DNA from: JBPOFM01 sp041391925
Lineage (GTDB): Bacteria; Bacteroidota; Bacteroidia; Flavobacteriales; Flavobacteriaceae
Assembly: GCA_041391925.1 (NCBI GenBank)
Contig: JAWKNA010000009.1
Location: 1 to 64,000, forward strand
Direction of reading: 5' to 3'
DNA length: 64,000 nucleotides
Part shown: positions 51,827-61,531 of the stretch, piece by piece
Numbering within the stretch: position 1 is the first letter of the stretch
How the letters are laid out: each line of letters starts with the position of its first letter
Notes under the pieces: generated by a model
Seen by the model: only the letters and a program-made list of their open reading frames with translations
The model's database searches: none
What the model was told of the DNA's origin: nothing
Translations under genes and position numbers: made by a program

Positions 51827-53494
51827 ATGGCACAAAAACCAAGCATACCAAAAGGCACACGAGATTTTAATCCGGAAGAAGTTGCAAAGCGAAACTATAT
51901 ATTTGAAACCATCCGTTCACAATTTGAATTATATGGTTTTCAACCGATAGAAACGCCAAGTTTTGAGAATTCCGAAACGTTGATGGGAAAATATGGGGAA
52001 GAAGGCGATCGGTTGATTTTTAAGATAATTGATTCTGGAGATTATTTGAATTCAATAGAAGTCAGCTCGAGGGGGATGAACAGTATTCAGTTGAACAGAA
52101 TTCTTAAAATTGAAAATGAGATTTTAAATGGAGTAATCTCTTTTTTGAAAGATGAAATTTTTATTAGAGAGAGAACACAGGATATTTTAGAGCAGTTTAG
52201 ATTGAGATATTCAAATTCTGAAGATATAATGCTTTTGGAAAAATTTCTATTTTATAAAAAGCCAAAAAATAAAAGATCTAAAAAGGAGTTGAGTAAATAC
52301 ATTAATTTTTTAACTCCAAATATTTTAAAGGGAAATATTAAAAAGAGTTTTAAACAAAGTAGGTTAGGTAATTTTTCAAAAAGCTCCAAACTTACAATTC
52401 AAATTTCAAATAAAGCCCTACGCTACGATCTAACGGTTCCATTCGCAAGATACGTGGTACAACACCAAAACGAGATGGAGTTTCCTTTCAAACGCTACCA
52501 AATACAGCCCGTTTGGAGAGCGGATAGACCGCAAAAAGGGCGATTTAGGGAATTTTACCAATGTGATGCCGATGTGGTAGGAAGTCAATCTTTATGGCAA
52601 GAAGTTGAATTTGTACAATTATACGACGGTGTATTTTCTGCGTTGAAACTTGAAGGTGTCACCATCAAAATAAATAATCGTAAAATTTTATCTGGCATCG
52701 CTGAAGTGATTGGCGCACAGGACAAATTGATTGATTTTACAGTCGCTTTGGATAAACTCGACAAAATAGGCGAGGACAAGGTTAAGGAAGAAATGCTCGG
52801 GAAAGGAATTCCACAAGGTGGAATAGATACATTACAACCGTTATTCAGGCTTTCGGGTAGTTTCAGTTCTAAGATCAAAGAATTGAAATCCATACTTTCT
52901 TCTTCCGAACAAGGTAAAAAAGGTATTGAAGAATTGGAATTCATTAACAACGCCATTTCAGAATTAGGTCTAAAAACGGCCTCTTTAGAATTGGATGTCA
53001 CTTTGGCTCGTGGCTTGAACTACTATACAGGAGCCATCTTTGAGGTATCAGCACCCAAAGGTGTCGATATGGGCTCAATAGGTGGAGGAGGACGCTATGA
53101 TGACCTTACGGGAATTTTTGGATTGCCAAATGTGAGTGGCGTTGGTATCAGTTTTGGCCTGGACAGAATCTATTTGGTTTTGGAAGCCTTGGGTCTCTTT
53201 CCTGAAACCATCAATAATTCTGTAAAAGCATTGTTCATCAATTTTGGTGAAAAAGAAGCATTAGCCTGTCTAAAGGCAATAAAACTATTACGTTCTCAAG
53301 GAATCAAGGCTGAGTTATTTCCTGACACCAAAAAAACAATCAAGCAAATGAACTATGCCAACAAACGTAACATTCCTTATGTCATTTTGGTTGGCGAGTC
53401 AGAACTTCAAAACAATACTTTCACATTAAAAAATATGATTTCTGGTACACAGCAACAACTTGTGCTGACCGAACTCATCAACACACTAAAATAA
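51827..53494 (+). CDS. hisS: histidyl-tRNA synthetase with a ~100-residue in-frame insertion
   Basis: Attaches histidine to tRNA-His. The protein is 555 residues from ATG 51827 (MAQKPSIPKG), about 100 longer than usual flavobacterial HisRS. The core is all present: GTRDFNPEE and YGEEGDRLIFK (motif 1 side), LRYDLTVPFARYV (substrate loop, about residue 198), ADRPQKGRFREFYQCDADV (motif 2), LARGLNYYTGAIFEV and GGGGRYDDL (HisA), and GVGISFGLDRIYL (motif 3). Residues about 75-190 (bases 52049-52396) are extra, rich in Lys, Ile, Asn and Leu, helical-looking and much more AT-rich than the flanks. The frame is open throughout. The upstream ATG at 51797 lies before the leader hairpin and adds unrelated residues. 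Confidence 0.93.
   Translation: MAQKPSIPKGTRDFNPEEVAKRNYIFETIRSQFELYGFQPIETPSFENSETLMGKYGEEGDRLIFKIIDSGDYLNSIEVSSRGMNSIQLNRILKIENEILNGVISFLKDEIFIRERTQDILEQFRLRYSNSEDIMLLEKFLFYKKPKNKRSKKELSKYINFLTPNILKGNIKKSFKQSRLGNFSKSSKLTIQISNKALRYDLTVPFARYVVQHQNEMEFPFKRYQIQPVWRADRPQKGRFREFYQCDADVVGSQSLWQEVEFVQLYDGVFSALKLEGVTIKINNRKILSGIAEVIGAQDKLIDFTVALDKLDKIGEDKVKEEMLGKGIPQGGIDTLQPLFRLSGSFSSKIKELKSILSSSEQGKKGIEELEFINNAISELGLKTASLELDVTLARGLNYYTGAIFEVSAPKGVDMGSIGGGGRYDDLTGIFGLPNVSGVGISFGLDRIYLVLEALGLFPETINNSVKALFINFGEKEALACLKAIKLLRSQGIKAELFPDTKKTIKQMNYANKRNIPYVILVGESELQNNTFTLKNMISGTQQQLVLTELINTLK
52049..52396 (+). other. AT-rich insertion inside hisS
   Basis: This stretch encodes about 115 residues lying between GDYL and the ISNKALRYDLT segment; of these about 20 are the normal linker. 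Hand-counted GC in 60-base lines is 16/60 (52141), 14/60 (52261) and 12/60 (52321), against 28/60 for the line at 52501 in the same gene. No intein splice motifs, no start of a second gene and no flanking repeats are evident. Boundaries are approximate. Confidence 0.75.
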
Positions 53495-53525
53495 AAAAGC
53501 TCCCGAATTAACGGGAGCCTTTTTG
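53493..53525. terminator. terminator between hisS and the LamG protein gene
   Basis: Stem GCTCCCG / CGGGAGC with an AATTAA loop, A run before and T run after, so usable from both sides. Confidence 0.92.
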
Positions 53526-53551
53526 GTTTAGCCAAACATGATTTGGGGAGT

Positions 53552-56500
53552 CTATTCAACTAAAACCTTTTTGGATGTGGTGCCGTTTTCCGTAATCAAC
53601 TTCACAATATAGGTTCCGGCACTTAGATTTTTAACTTTGTATTCTGAATAGTTTGAGTTTTCAATTGGTTTTATCGTCATAACCGATTGGCCTATAACAT
53701 TAAACATCTCAATACTTTTTATTTTAATAATATTTGGATTGACAAGAACCAAACTTTCAAAATTGTTGGCATAATAAACATCTAAACCAGCCAATTCGTT
53801 ATCTTCAACACCCAAAGCAGCACCATCTTGGAAAGTGATTTCATATCTATCCAAATATGATCCAGCTGGTAGATTGAAGATATACTCACTTTGTCTTAAG
53901 TTGTGATAAAGATTCAACACCTTATCGTGTACAAAGATTTCTATGTCATCTGGAACATTTTCCAGATGGTCAATGGAAATTTTGTTTTGGCCACCATCAC
54001 TTAAATGCAATCCTAATGGCATTACAGTACTTTCATTGATGGCGTTGGTACCTTGTATAATGAATTTTTCATCGTTGATTATCCAATACATATCATCCAT
54101 TTGCTCATCAATATAAGCTGCATCATAACCCCAATCAATACCTTCAGTGGCTGATTCATCTATCGTCAATAAAATTTGCCTGTGAATGGTATTTACAGAA
54201 TTGAAGCCAATTCTAAATTTCATTCTCAAATCTTCACCATCAGGATTGTAATTGGTAGCCGTAGAATTTTCTGAAGATCTTACAAAAACAGAACTTGATG
54301 TTCCCTCTTTCATAAAAATACGTTGACCATTGTTAAAATTGATGGTTCCTACACCGGTTCCTTCTTTGACCACAAAGAAACCTTGGCTCACAGGAATATA
54401 TCTTCCAGGAATCTTAGTGGGAGTTCCTCCAGTACCAACATCTGGATCATTGGTTCCATAAGACGCAGATGGTGAACCTCCAGAAAGGTTATAAGTGGCA
54501 TATCCGCCTTGGTATTCTGAAAGTACATGCGATCCACCACCCCAATGTTCCCAGAAATAGAGTGTTCCGGTGGTGTTTCCGTTTCCAGCTATAGTTGGCC
54601 CATTGTCCAGGATGAACTGACGCCCATCGATGGCCGAAGGATAAGGGTTGCCGACCAAATAATCATTTCCAGCATTTAAAGTAAGGTTTATATCACCATT
54701 GTTCGGTTTCCCATTGAAAGTATAGTTTTGATCGGTTAAAATTGAACCTGTTCCAGGTCCTTTCATTGTGAACCCTTCGCCAGCACGCATACTTCCTGTA
54801 CTTCTTACATGTTGCCAAGAGGCATAGGAATCATCAGGGAGATTGGCAAATTTCCAAATCCAATAATCAGCTATTCCAATAGGGTTGGTATTGGTTCCGT
54901 TGTAGCCAGATGTTAACCAGTTAATGTTATTAACGCCATCTTTCATGACATCCTTAACTCGATAGGAATTATTGTTGGTCGTGGTGTTGCTCACACCTAC
55001 AGGGGAAGACCAATAATTATATGTAAACTTGTCTGCAGTGCCTTGTTGGTCACGTTCTAGTTTTCCACTACTGGTAACTGCAAAATCACTATCTGTAGTT
55101 TGAATCAATTGCGATTCTCCATCGAGGTCAATAGTGCCATCCAAACTCAAATAATGAGTTACGGTTAAACCATAGCCAGTTTGCAAACTTTTGCTGCCAT
55201 TTACTGTCAACTTATTGGAGTTCACCATCAATGCCAAAACTGTCCTGTTTAGGGCATTTCCACTAGGTAAAGTGAGATTACTCATATCAACATCATGTGT
55301 TGTCTTTACAATATTCCAATCAACAGTGGTTGTAGAGCTTACAATTGAAGTAGAGCCAGGCATATATTGTAATGTACCATTTTTCCATGTTGTATTTGTA
55401 TCCCAGCTTCCACCTTGAGCTGATTCATAAGGAAGAGGAGCAGTCTGCCTATCAACTGTATCAAGATTTCTCAAAGCACCTTGGTTTCCATTGCCCGAAG
55501 CGTCTTCGGTATTGGTATAGGTATAAACCGACATGGGATAATACCCTGACAATTTGTTCCATGGAATTGAGGCGACCTCATTTTTGGTCACAGTGTTTGG
55601 CAACACCTTACCTCTCACAAAGGAACTGTTGTTCTCTATTTCCTGGTTCATGATATATCTTAATTGATCGACGGATAGGTCTGTATTCCACACTCTCACT
55701 TCATCGATATTCCCTTTGAAATATTGTGTCGGTGTCAGTTTGCCTGCCGCAGCAATATAAAATGATTCATCTGTATCCACTGGTGGTGTACGATTAGCGG
55801 ATTTATCTAATACACCATCTATGTAAAGATATATTTTTGTTCCATCATAAATGGCTGCTACATGATGCCACTCGTTTTCGGGAATTGTAGTATTTGCTAA
55901 TAGGGTTTGATTGCTCCCATTTCTCCAATAAATCTGTAGTTTACCTGTATTATTTATTTTAAAGTCATATCCTTTAGTAAACGCAGCATCTCTTTTAGAA
56001 ACAATAGATACATTTGTACTTCCAGTATCTCTCTTAATCCAAGCGGAAATTGTAAATCCAGCTGGATTAAGGTTCAATTTGTTTTCCATATCTATATAGT
56101 CCGCAGCTCCATCAAAATAAATAGAACGTTCCACCACAATTTGTGGTGCATATCCAAAAGTGATGTATTTGGTATTGTCAAAATCGTATTCCGTTGTAAG
56201 ATTGCCATTACCATCAGGTGTCATCAATCGATAATCTGCCGTAGGATCAAACACACCAGTACTTGAAATGAACATATAATAGCTTCCCGGAGGCGAAATA
56301 TTTCGAATGGCATTCTGTGGAATGGATATTTTAACTTTTGGAATGTCTCCACCATTTCTATTTTCAACTACTTTCCAAACACGTTGCATAGCTGTAAAAG
56401 ATACGTTTGTAGTGAGTGCAGGTGAAATACCAGCACTCATATTTACAGTTATGGTGGTGGCTGCGGAATTAAGATTTGCCCCGTTATTACCCCAAACCAA

Positions 56501-58192
56501 ATATTGTCGGTCGAGACCAAATGTTGTAGGATTGTTTGAAATATTTTGATTGTTGGTTGTATAGATATCGGTCAACCCAATGGTTAAAATACCTTGTGTA
56601 CGTCCAAAAGCATCAGAAGCATTGTTGACGCTTCTGGATTGTTTCTGTAAGAGTGCCGAAGCATCATCACGCCCAATACCTGTAATATCATAGTTATAGC
56701 CAGAGTTTGCAGATTGATTCCAGATGACATTACCTGAACTATCCACATAGTTCTGCGATGTTCCATTATTACCAAGTGTTATACCATATTTTATGGCCAG
56801 ATATGATTGTATCCTGTTGCGTTCTTGTGTAAGATTGGCATCTGCTTTACGCGAAGAATAAGTAATGATTTCAGCAATTCTAGCATCAGTACTTGCTTCC
56901 CAACCTTCACTTCTTCCGATCCAATATCTAGAATTATTAACATTTGAGAAATCCGAAACATCATTTTGGTTCGTTTCTTTGTTTAGGGCATTGTAATACA
57001 ATTCCTGTCTGTTAGTGGCTGTATTGTTTCTCGTATTGATAATCCCTGCATTGTTATAAGAAATTCCCGTTCCTGTTTGTGCCACTCCGTATCCATTTCC
57101 ACCACTTGTGGTACCTACTGCATAGCAAAGCACTTCATTGGAAAATCTTGCGGTATATGCTCCAAGACCAATACCTGTAGCATCGGTTTCATTTGTAGTG
57201 TTATGCTCGTCTCCACAAAACACATCCATGCTACCAAATGAAGAATTTACGGTAACATCTGGGATAAGAACCATAAAAATGTCCTGAGAATAGAAACCAC
57301 TGGCACCTTCAAGGAATTTTGTAGAGGTGTCATCATGCGTAAAATTACCATCCAATGGTACTGGATTATAACTATTGTTAAAATCCACAACAGGATTAAA
57401 GTTGATGTTTTTGGTAGCATTGTCCCAATAGGTAGGCTCTTGACCTGCAGTATTCACATAAGCATCACCGCCTTTGCCTTTATCGCTCCATAAACTCACC
57501 GCTTGACCATTAGAGTAAGAAAGTCCACTATTACCTTTGAGCCATAACTGAAGACTGCTTGTAACACCGCCAGGAGCAGTTGTTGGATTTGGTTTTGTTA
57601 TCAATGAAATATTGTCAATGGCCATATCACTTCGATAGTTACTTCCAGTAATGCCTTGTATCCTTATTTTTATGGTCGACCCAACATAACTACTCAAATC
57701 GATGGATACTGGAATCCATGATGAGGCATTGGCTTTTTGAACTTCCTTGTTATTGGTCCACAGGAGGGTAGGATAGCTTGTTCCATTATTGGTACTTACA
57801 TGAACATTGATGGTTCCCGTATCAGCACCATACATATGATAATAAAATACAAAACGGGGATTGGTGGTTCCTGTAAGATTGAAACAAGGACTTTGGAGAT
57901 TGTGCCGTTTGTTATATACTCCACTAGCTTCGGTAAATAAATACCAACTTCCGGTTGAGGCCTTTGATGGGCCAGTTCCACTTGATGGTGTTCCGTTTTG
58001 ATCTCTTGTCCAGTCGTAATCATCTGCCACCCCATTGAGGTCTTGAGTCCAACCACCTAGGCCAGATTCAAAACTTTCTTTGTATGGATATGAATTGATT
58101 GTGGTCAAACAAACCTGTGAAGCCAATTGACTGCTTATCAATGTGCAACATATTAAAGCGCAGTACTTTAATAATAAAGTAGAATTTCTCAT
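53552..58192 (-). CDS. large T9SS-exported protein with MAM-like, LamG-type and sorting domains
   Basis: The 1546-residue protein has a signal peptide (LLISSQLASQ-like, about 26 residues) and a MAM/jelly-roll-like domain at about 30-200 (YKESFESGLGGWTQDLN, AIDNISLI). A second beta-sandwich follows (LQLWLKGNSGLSYSNGQ, about 210-470) of the DUF8202 type by my reading. A concanavalin-like LamG domain lies at about 685-860 (SIYFDGAADYIDMENK, FTISAWIKRD, EWHHVAAIYDGTKIYLYIDG). More beta-rich sequence leads to a type A T9SS sorting domain in the last 80 residues (SIEMFNVIGQSVM, LSAGTYIVKLITENG). It should be secreted or bound to the cell surface. Which ligand the lectin-like domains hold is unknown. 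Confidence 0.88.
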   Translation of the reverse strand: MRNSTLLLKYCALICCTLISSQLASQVCLTTINSYPYKESFESGLGGWTQDLNGVADDYDWTRDQNGTPSSGTGPSKASTGSWYLFTEASGVYNKRHNLQSPCFNLTGTTNPRFVFYYHMYGADTGTINVHVSTNNGTSYPTLLWTNNKEVQKANASSWIPVSIDLSSYVGSTIKIRIQGITGSNYRSDMAIDNISLITKPNPTTAPGGVTSSLQLWLKGNSGLSYSNGQAVSLWSDKGKGGDAYVNTAGQEPTYWDNATKNINFNPVVDFNNSYNPVPLDGNFTHDDTSTKFLEGASGFYSQDIFMVLIPDVTVNSSFGSMDVFCGDEHNTTNETDATGIGLGAYTARFSNEVLCYAVGTTSGGNGYGVAQTGTGISYNNAGIINTRNNTATNRQELYYNALNKETNQNDVSDFSNVNNSRYWIGRSEGWEASTDARIAEIITYSSRKADANLTQERNRIQSYLAIKYGITLGNNGTSQNYVDSSGNVIWNQSANSGYNYDITGIGRDDASALLQKQSRSVNNASDAFGRTQGILTIGLTDIYTTNNQNISNNPTTFGLDRQYLVWGNNGANLNSAATTITVNMSAGISPALTTNVSFTAMQRVWKVVENRNGGDIPKVKISIPQNAIRNISPPGSYYMFISSTGVFDPTADYRLMTPDGNGNLTTEYDFDNTKYITFGYAPQIVVERSIYFDGAADYIDMENKLNLNPAGFTISAWIKRDTGSTNVSIVSKRDAAFTKGYDFKINNTGKLQIYWRNGSNQTLLANTTIPENEWHHVAAIYDGTKIYLYIDGVLDKSANRTPPVDTDESFYIAAAGKLTPTQYFKGNIDEVRVWNTDLSVDQLRYIMNQEIENNSSFVRGKVLPNTVTKNEVASIPWNKLSGYYPMSVYTYTNTEDASGNGNQGALRNLDTVDRQTAPLPYESAQGGSWDTNTTWKNGTLQYMPGSTSIVSSTTTVDWNIVKTTHDVDMSNLTLPSGNALNRTVLALMVNSNKLTVNGSKSLQTGYGLTVTHYLSLDGTIDLDGESQLIQTTDSDFAVTSSGKLERDQQGTADKFTYNYWSSPVGVSNTTTNNNSYRVKDVMKDGVNNINWLTSGYNGTNTNPIGIADYWIWKFANLPDDSYASWQHVRSTGSMRAGEGFTMKGPGTGSILTDQNYTFNGKPNNGDINLTLNAGNDYLVGNPYPSAIDGRQFILDNGPTIAGNGNTTGTLYFWEHWGGGSHVLSEYQGGYATYNLSGGSPSASYGTNDPDVGTGGTPTKIPGRYIPVSQGFFVVKEGTGVGTINFNNGQRIFMKEGTSSSVFVRSSENSTATNYNPDGEDLRMKFRIGFNSVNTIHRQILLTIDESATEGIDWGYDAAYIDEQMDDMYWIINDEKFIIQGTNAINESTVMPLGLHLSDGGQNKISIDHLENVPDDIEIFVHDKVLNLYHNLRQSEYIFNLPAGSYLDRYEITFQDGAALGVEDNELAGLDVYYANNFESLVLVNPNIIKIKSIEMFNVIGQSVMTIKPIENSNYSEYKVKNLSAGTYIVKLITENGTTSKKVLVE

Positions 58193-58501
58193 AAGCGGGT
58201 TAAATTTTAGTTTGGGACTAATTAATTTAATTGTAATTTCTGTTCAAATGTATGCATTAACTCCATGAAATGCAAATAAATTCGATTAAATGTAAATACA
58301 ATTTTTAAATTGTTGATTTTAAGGTTTTTAAATTAATGAAATTTATGATGAATATTTATTTTTTTACGTATTGATTTTCATTTTCATATTGATTATCAGT
58401 AAAGTATGTGTATGCATATTTCTAAAATTATTTACGCAAATTACATTTTTAAGGTTTTTTGAAAGTCCATCTTTTCGCTGAAATGTATTCTTTTTTATGT
58501 G
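58193..58501. other. 309-base intergenic region
   Basis: Very AT-rich, without a reading frame of note. It must hold the promoter of the large LamG protein gene. The M14 gene ends at 58502 and no clear terminator hairpin is seen. Confidence 0.6.
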
Positions 58502-61141
58502 TCACATTTTGATAAGTTGTTTTGTTACAGTTTTTGAATTATCAATGTCAGAAATTGTAATAAAATAAGTTCCATTGGATAAATCATTTAGATTTTTTAT
58601 ATAGATTCTTCCATTTACAGGAATACTCCTTGTCGAAGTGAGAATGGTTCGGCCACTCACATCAAACAGTTTCAAATTGACGATTTGATTTTCAAAAGCA
58701 TCTCCCAATTTAATAACAATTGTATCATTAAATGGATTAGGATTAATTTCAACATCATTCAAAAGCTGTTGATTGACTCCCAATGTCTCAACGTTTACCG
58801 TCACTGGAATGCTAATGACATCGTCTCCACAATTGGGATTTGTTGAGGTCAATTCCACATCATAAGTTCCAGAAGCCGTATAGGTATAAACGGGATCTGC
58901 ATCTGTAGAGCTTCCAACAAGGTCTCCAAAATCCCAAGAATAACTCGTCGCATCGGTTGAGGTGTTGGTAAAGGTGACCTCACCATTATTGGCTGGGTTT
59001 ACCTCAAAACTGAAATTGGCATCCGCTTTTGGATTCACGGTTACAGTTACTTCCTTTCTAGCACTTTTAAGTACGGCAATATTCCAGTCATAAAAGAAAT
59101 AGTAGTATTGGGTGCCTGCACTGCTATCTTTTATATTAATGCTACCATTGGAATATGGATAACTGGTATTGGCATTATTCCTATATAGGGTTAGCCCTGA
59201 TGACACTTCTTTTTCTGCCAATCTAAGATTATTTCCAACAGGAATGATAAAATTCAAATCAATAGTCTGTATACCACTAGCCGATAATGAGATGATTCTC
59301 GAATCTAGCATATTGCCAGCATTATCCTGAAGCTGAATTTCAAAATCTCCAGCTTGTGATGCATTAACAGTTACTTGTTTCAGCATAACTGATTCCGAAC
59401 AGTCAAAAATCAAATATCTATTAGCGCCTCCCAAAAATCCACCATTGTTGTTATTGGCTGTGGAGCCTACATTCGCTTTTGAAATCACTTGTTCAACATA
59501 ATAGGACGTATTGGATGTTAAAACTGGTGTGTTAAAGTTATTTCCTGAAAAAATAGGTGTGTTATTTGATTGATTGCTGTACCAATTGATAGTTCCAACA
59601 CCAGATGCGGAAAGCATTGCGGATTCATCCATACAGATTGATGTGTCACTTACAGTTGGTTTTGGGGTGTTTGAAACCAAGACTATGTTTCTAATTGTTT
59701 TTGCATTGTTGGTAACAGTCACACTAACCGTTTGTGATATGTATCCTGGAGCTGAAAATGTTACATTATAAGTACCACCATCAATCAATCTGTAGTAATC
59801 ACCATAATCTGCATTGGAAAACACATAAGAATTTAACTTGTCGTGTCCAGCAATCGCAATCTGAGCTACGATTGGTTGTCCCGATTCGTCGGTAACAATC
59901 CCTTGAAAACCATAGTTGGCTTGTTTTGCAAAATCTAAAAATGCCTGCTTATTATAATTCCAATGATTTGGCAATTGGTTTGCAGGAATAAATTTGGTAT
60001 CGGAAAGCTCAATCGTCACTTCCTTGGAATGACGATAGTAATTCATATAGTCTTGACGCCCACCAAAAACTGTATACCAAATTGCGCCTTGCGTCACCCC
60101 AGGACTTGCTGGGTTTTCTGGTGAATCATATTCAACGGTCATATAGGTCGGGTCTCCAGGACTATCATTTTGTGCATTGGTTGCATATTCAACAGAAATA
60201 CGCTCATAAAAATCATGGTCAGCATGTTTTATGCTTGTGGTATTGTCATACGGATAATTGACCACTTCTGTACCGCCATGAAAATTTGCGGCAAGTACAA
60301 AATCCCTTGAAGCTTCAAATGCCATAAAAGCTTTCACTTCGGGCTGATATGTAGCGCCACTTGGATGAATTCCACCGATGTTATCTGGATAGTTTCTATT
60401 ATTGTCTTGTCCATTGGCATTGGCTCTTATCGGGTTGGAAATGGTATTGTTACCTGAGGCACGATAGGTCCCGTCAGGGTTGGCAAGTGGACATATGTAA
60501 ATTTCAGTCGAATTGACAAGATTAGTTGCTTCAGTATCGCTTCCATAATTACTCAACAAGTAGTCGATAAGCCGTATCATTAATGGATAACCGGTCAACT
60601 CATCACCATGGATGGAGGACGTATAAAGAAATTCAGGCTCAGCTTCATCCTGACTGGCATTATCCGAAATTTTCAACACCAACAGTTGACGACCATTTGG
60701 AGTGTTACCAATGGATTGCAACGTGCATAAACTGGGATAGGTTGTTGCAAAATAATTCATTTTTGCAACATATTGAGAATATGTTGGGTATTGGTCCCAA
60801 GTAGTATCCCAAGCAGTTGGGTTATAATCTGGAGCCGCAGCTGGATTGAATTCGTTATCACTAGAGTTTACGGTATATGGCAATCCGTATGTCAAAAATT
60901 CTTGAAATGTTTCTGCATTGGCATATGCTTCTACCTCCAAAGTCTCACGATTGACTTTGTGGCCAATCGAGATAATATTGGAAAGTTCTTCAATTTGCTG
61001 TTCATTGCTTGCAGTGAAAACAAAACACACTTCACCTTTAGACTCAATGTAGTTGATAGCACGCTGTCTTGAAGTCACTTGGGCATAGCCGCTGTGAACA
61101 CAGATAAATGCCAATATAAGTAGGAATGTAATTTTTTTCAT
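58502..61141 (-). CDS. M14 zinc carboxypeptidase with PKD and T9SS sorting domains
   Basis: The 879-residue protein has a signal peptide (through YAQ, about residue 21), a short propeptide (about 25-100), and an M14 carboxypeptidase domain (about 115-415). Zinc ligands are H and E in SSIHGDELTGY (about 176) and the His in AANFHGGTEV (about 287); the catalytic Glu is in VTIELSDTKF (about 377). Then come a carboxypeptidase-regulatory-like segment (GIVTDESGQPIVAQIAIAG), a beta-sandwich, a PKD domain (about 705-780, SYSWDFGD) and a type A sorting domain (INPNPFNDTIVIKLG, NGTYFITISD). It should be a secreted or surface carboxypeptidase releasing amino acids from peptides. Confidence 0.93.
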   Translation of the reverse strand: MKKITFLLILAFICVHSGYAQVTSRQRAINYIESKGEVCFVFTASNEQQIEELSNIISIGHKVNRETLEVEAYANAETFQEFLTYGLPYTVNSSDNEFNPAAAPDYNPTAWDTTWDQYPTYSQYVAKMNYFATTYPSLCTLQSIGNTPNGRQLLVLKISDNASQDEAEPEFLYTSSIHGDELTGYPLMIRLIDYLLSNYGSDTEATNLVNSTEIYICPLANPDGTYRASGNNTISNPIRANANGQDNNRNYPDNIGGIHPSGATYQPEVKAFMAFEASRDFVLAANFHGGTEVVNYPYDNTTSIKHADHDFYERISVEYATNAQNDSPGDPTYMTVEYDSPENPASPGVTQGAIWYTVFGGRQDYMNYYRHSKEVTIELSDTKFIPANQLPNHWNYNKQAFLDFAKQANYGFQGIVTDESGQPIVAQIAIAGHDKLNSYVFSNADYGDYYRLIDGGTYNVTFSAPGYISQTVSVTVTNNAKTIRNIVLVSNTPKPTVSDTSICMDESAMLSASGVGTINWYSNQSNNTPIFSGNNFNTPVLTSNTSYYVEQVISKANVGSTANNNNGGFLGGANRYLIFDCSESVMLKQVTVNASQAGDFEIQLQDNAGNMLDSRIISLSASGIQTIDLNFIIPVGNNLRLAEKEVSSGLTLYRNNANTSYPYSNGSINIKDSSAGTQYYYFFYDWNIAVLKSARKEVTVTVNPKADANFSFEVNPANNGEVTFTNTSTDATSYSWDFGDLVGSSTDADPVYTYTASGTYDVELTSTNPNCGDDVISIPVTVNVETLGVNQQLLNDVEINPNPFNDTIVIKLGDAFENQIVNLKLFDVSGRTILTSTRSIPVNGRIYIKNLNDLSNGTYFITISDIDNSKTVTKQLIKM

Positions 61142-61291
61142 AAGTAAGTTTAAATTTGATTTGGGTAAAATTCGGTGCTAATATAATATTTAATTTTTAA
61201 AATAATCCACAAAACGCAAAAAAAACCGATGAAATGCGTTTATGCTTAAATTTAATGATTGTGAAAAATGTTTATTGTAAACTTTTAGAAG

Positions 61292-61326
61292 AAAAAAAAC
61301 CCTCAAAGTATGAGGGTTTAAAAAAA
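61292..61326 (-). terminator. terminator of the CAT tRNA transcript
   Basis: Stem AAACCCTCA / TGAGGGTTT with a five-base loop and a T run on the minus strand, three bases beyond the tRNA 3' end. Confidence 0.88.
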
Positions 61327-61328
61327 TG

Positions 61329-61402
61329 TAGCGAGAGGGGGGCACGATCCCCCGACCTCCGGGTTATGAATCCGACGCTCTAACCAGCTGAGCTACCTCG
61401 CC
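61329..61402 (-). tRNA. tRNA-Met (anticodon CAT), elongator or Ile2 type
   Basis: A 74-base cloverleaf with acceptor stem GGCGAGG / TCTCGCT (G-T wobbles at both ends), D-arm GCTC..GAGC, anticodon loop TTCATAA with CAT, and discriminator A. It is not initiator tRNA, since the first pair is G1-U72 rather than the unpaired C1-A72. The T-arm is GGGGG-ATCGTGC-CCCCC, so positions 54 and 58 are A and T instead of T and A, and A31-C39 of the anticodon stem is mismatched. The CCA end is not encoded. It could be tRNA-Met or a lysidine-modified tRNA-Ile. Confidence 0.88.
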
Positions 61403-61415
61403 AAATTTAAGGCTG

Positions 61416-61446
61416 CAAATATAAAAACAAAATGTGTCTTCACAAA
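61416..61446 (-). promoter_or_regulatory. Bacteroidetes promoter of the CAT tRNA
   Basis: On the minus strand TTTG (61446-61443), 19 bases, then TATATTTG (61423-61416) match the -33/-7 consensus exactly, 14 bases before the tRNA 5' end. Confidence 0.8.
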
Positions 61447-61531
61447 TAATACCGCCTTAAATTATTTTTGTGAAATTAGTTTTTATACTAAACAAATAAT
61501 TATATATTGAGCGAACTAATAAAAAACACTT

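Noticed and set aside
52049..52396. Intein in hisS
   Set aside because: Too short, no Cys/Ser/Thr at a clear first splice position with a TxxH block, and no HN-(C/S/T) end; the insert looks like a domain that stays in the protein.
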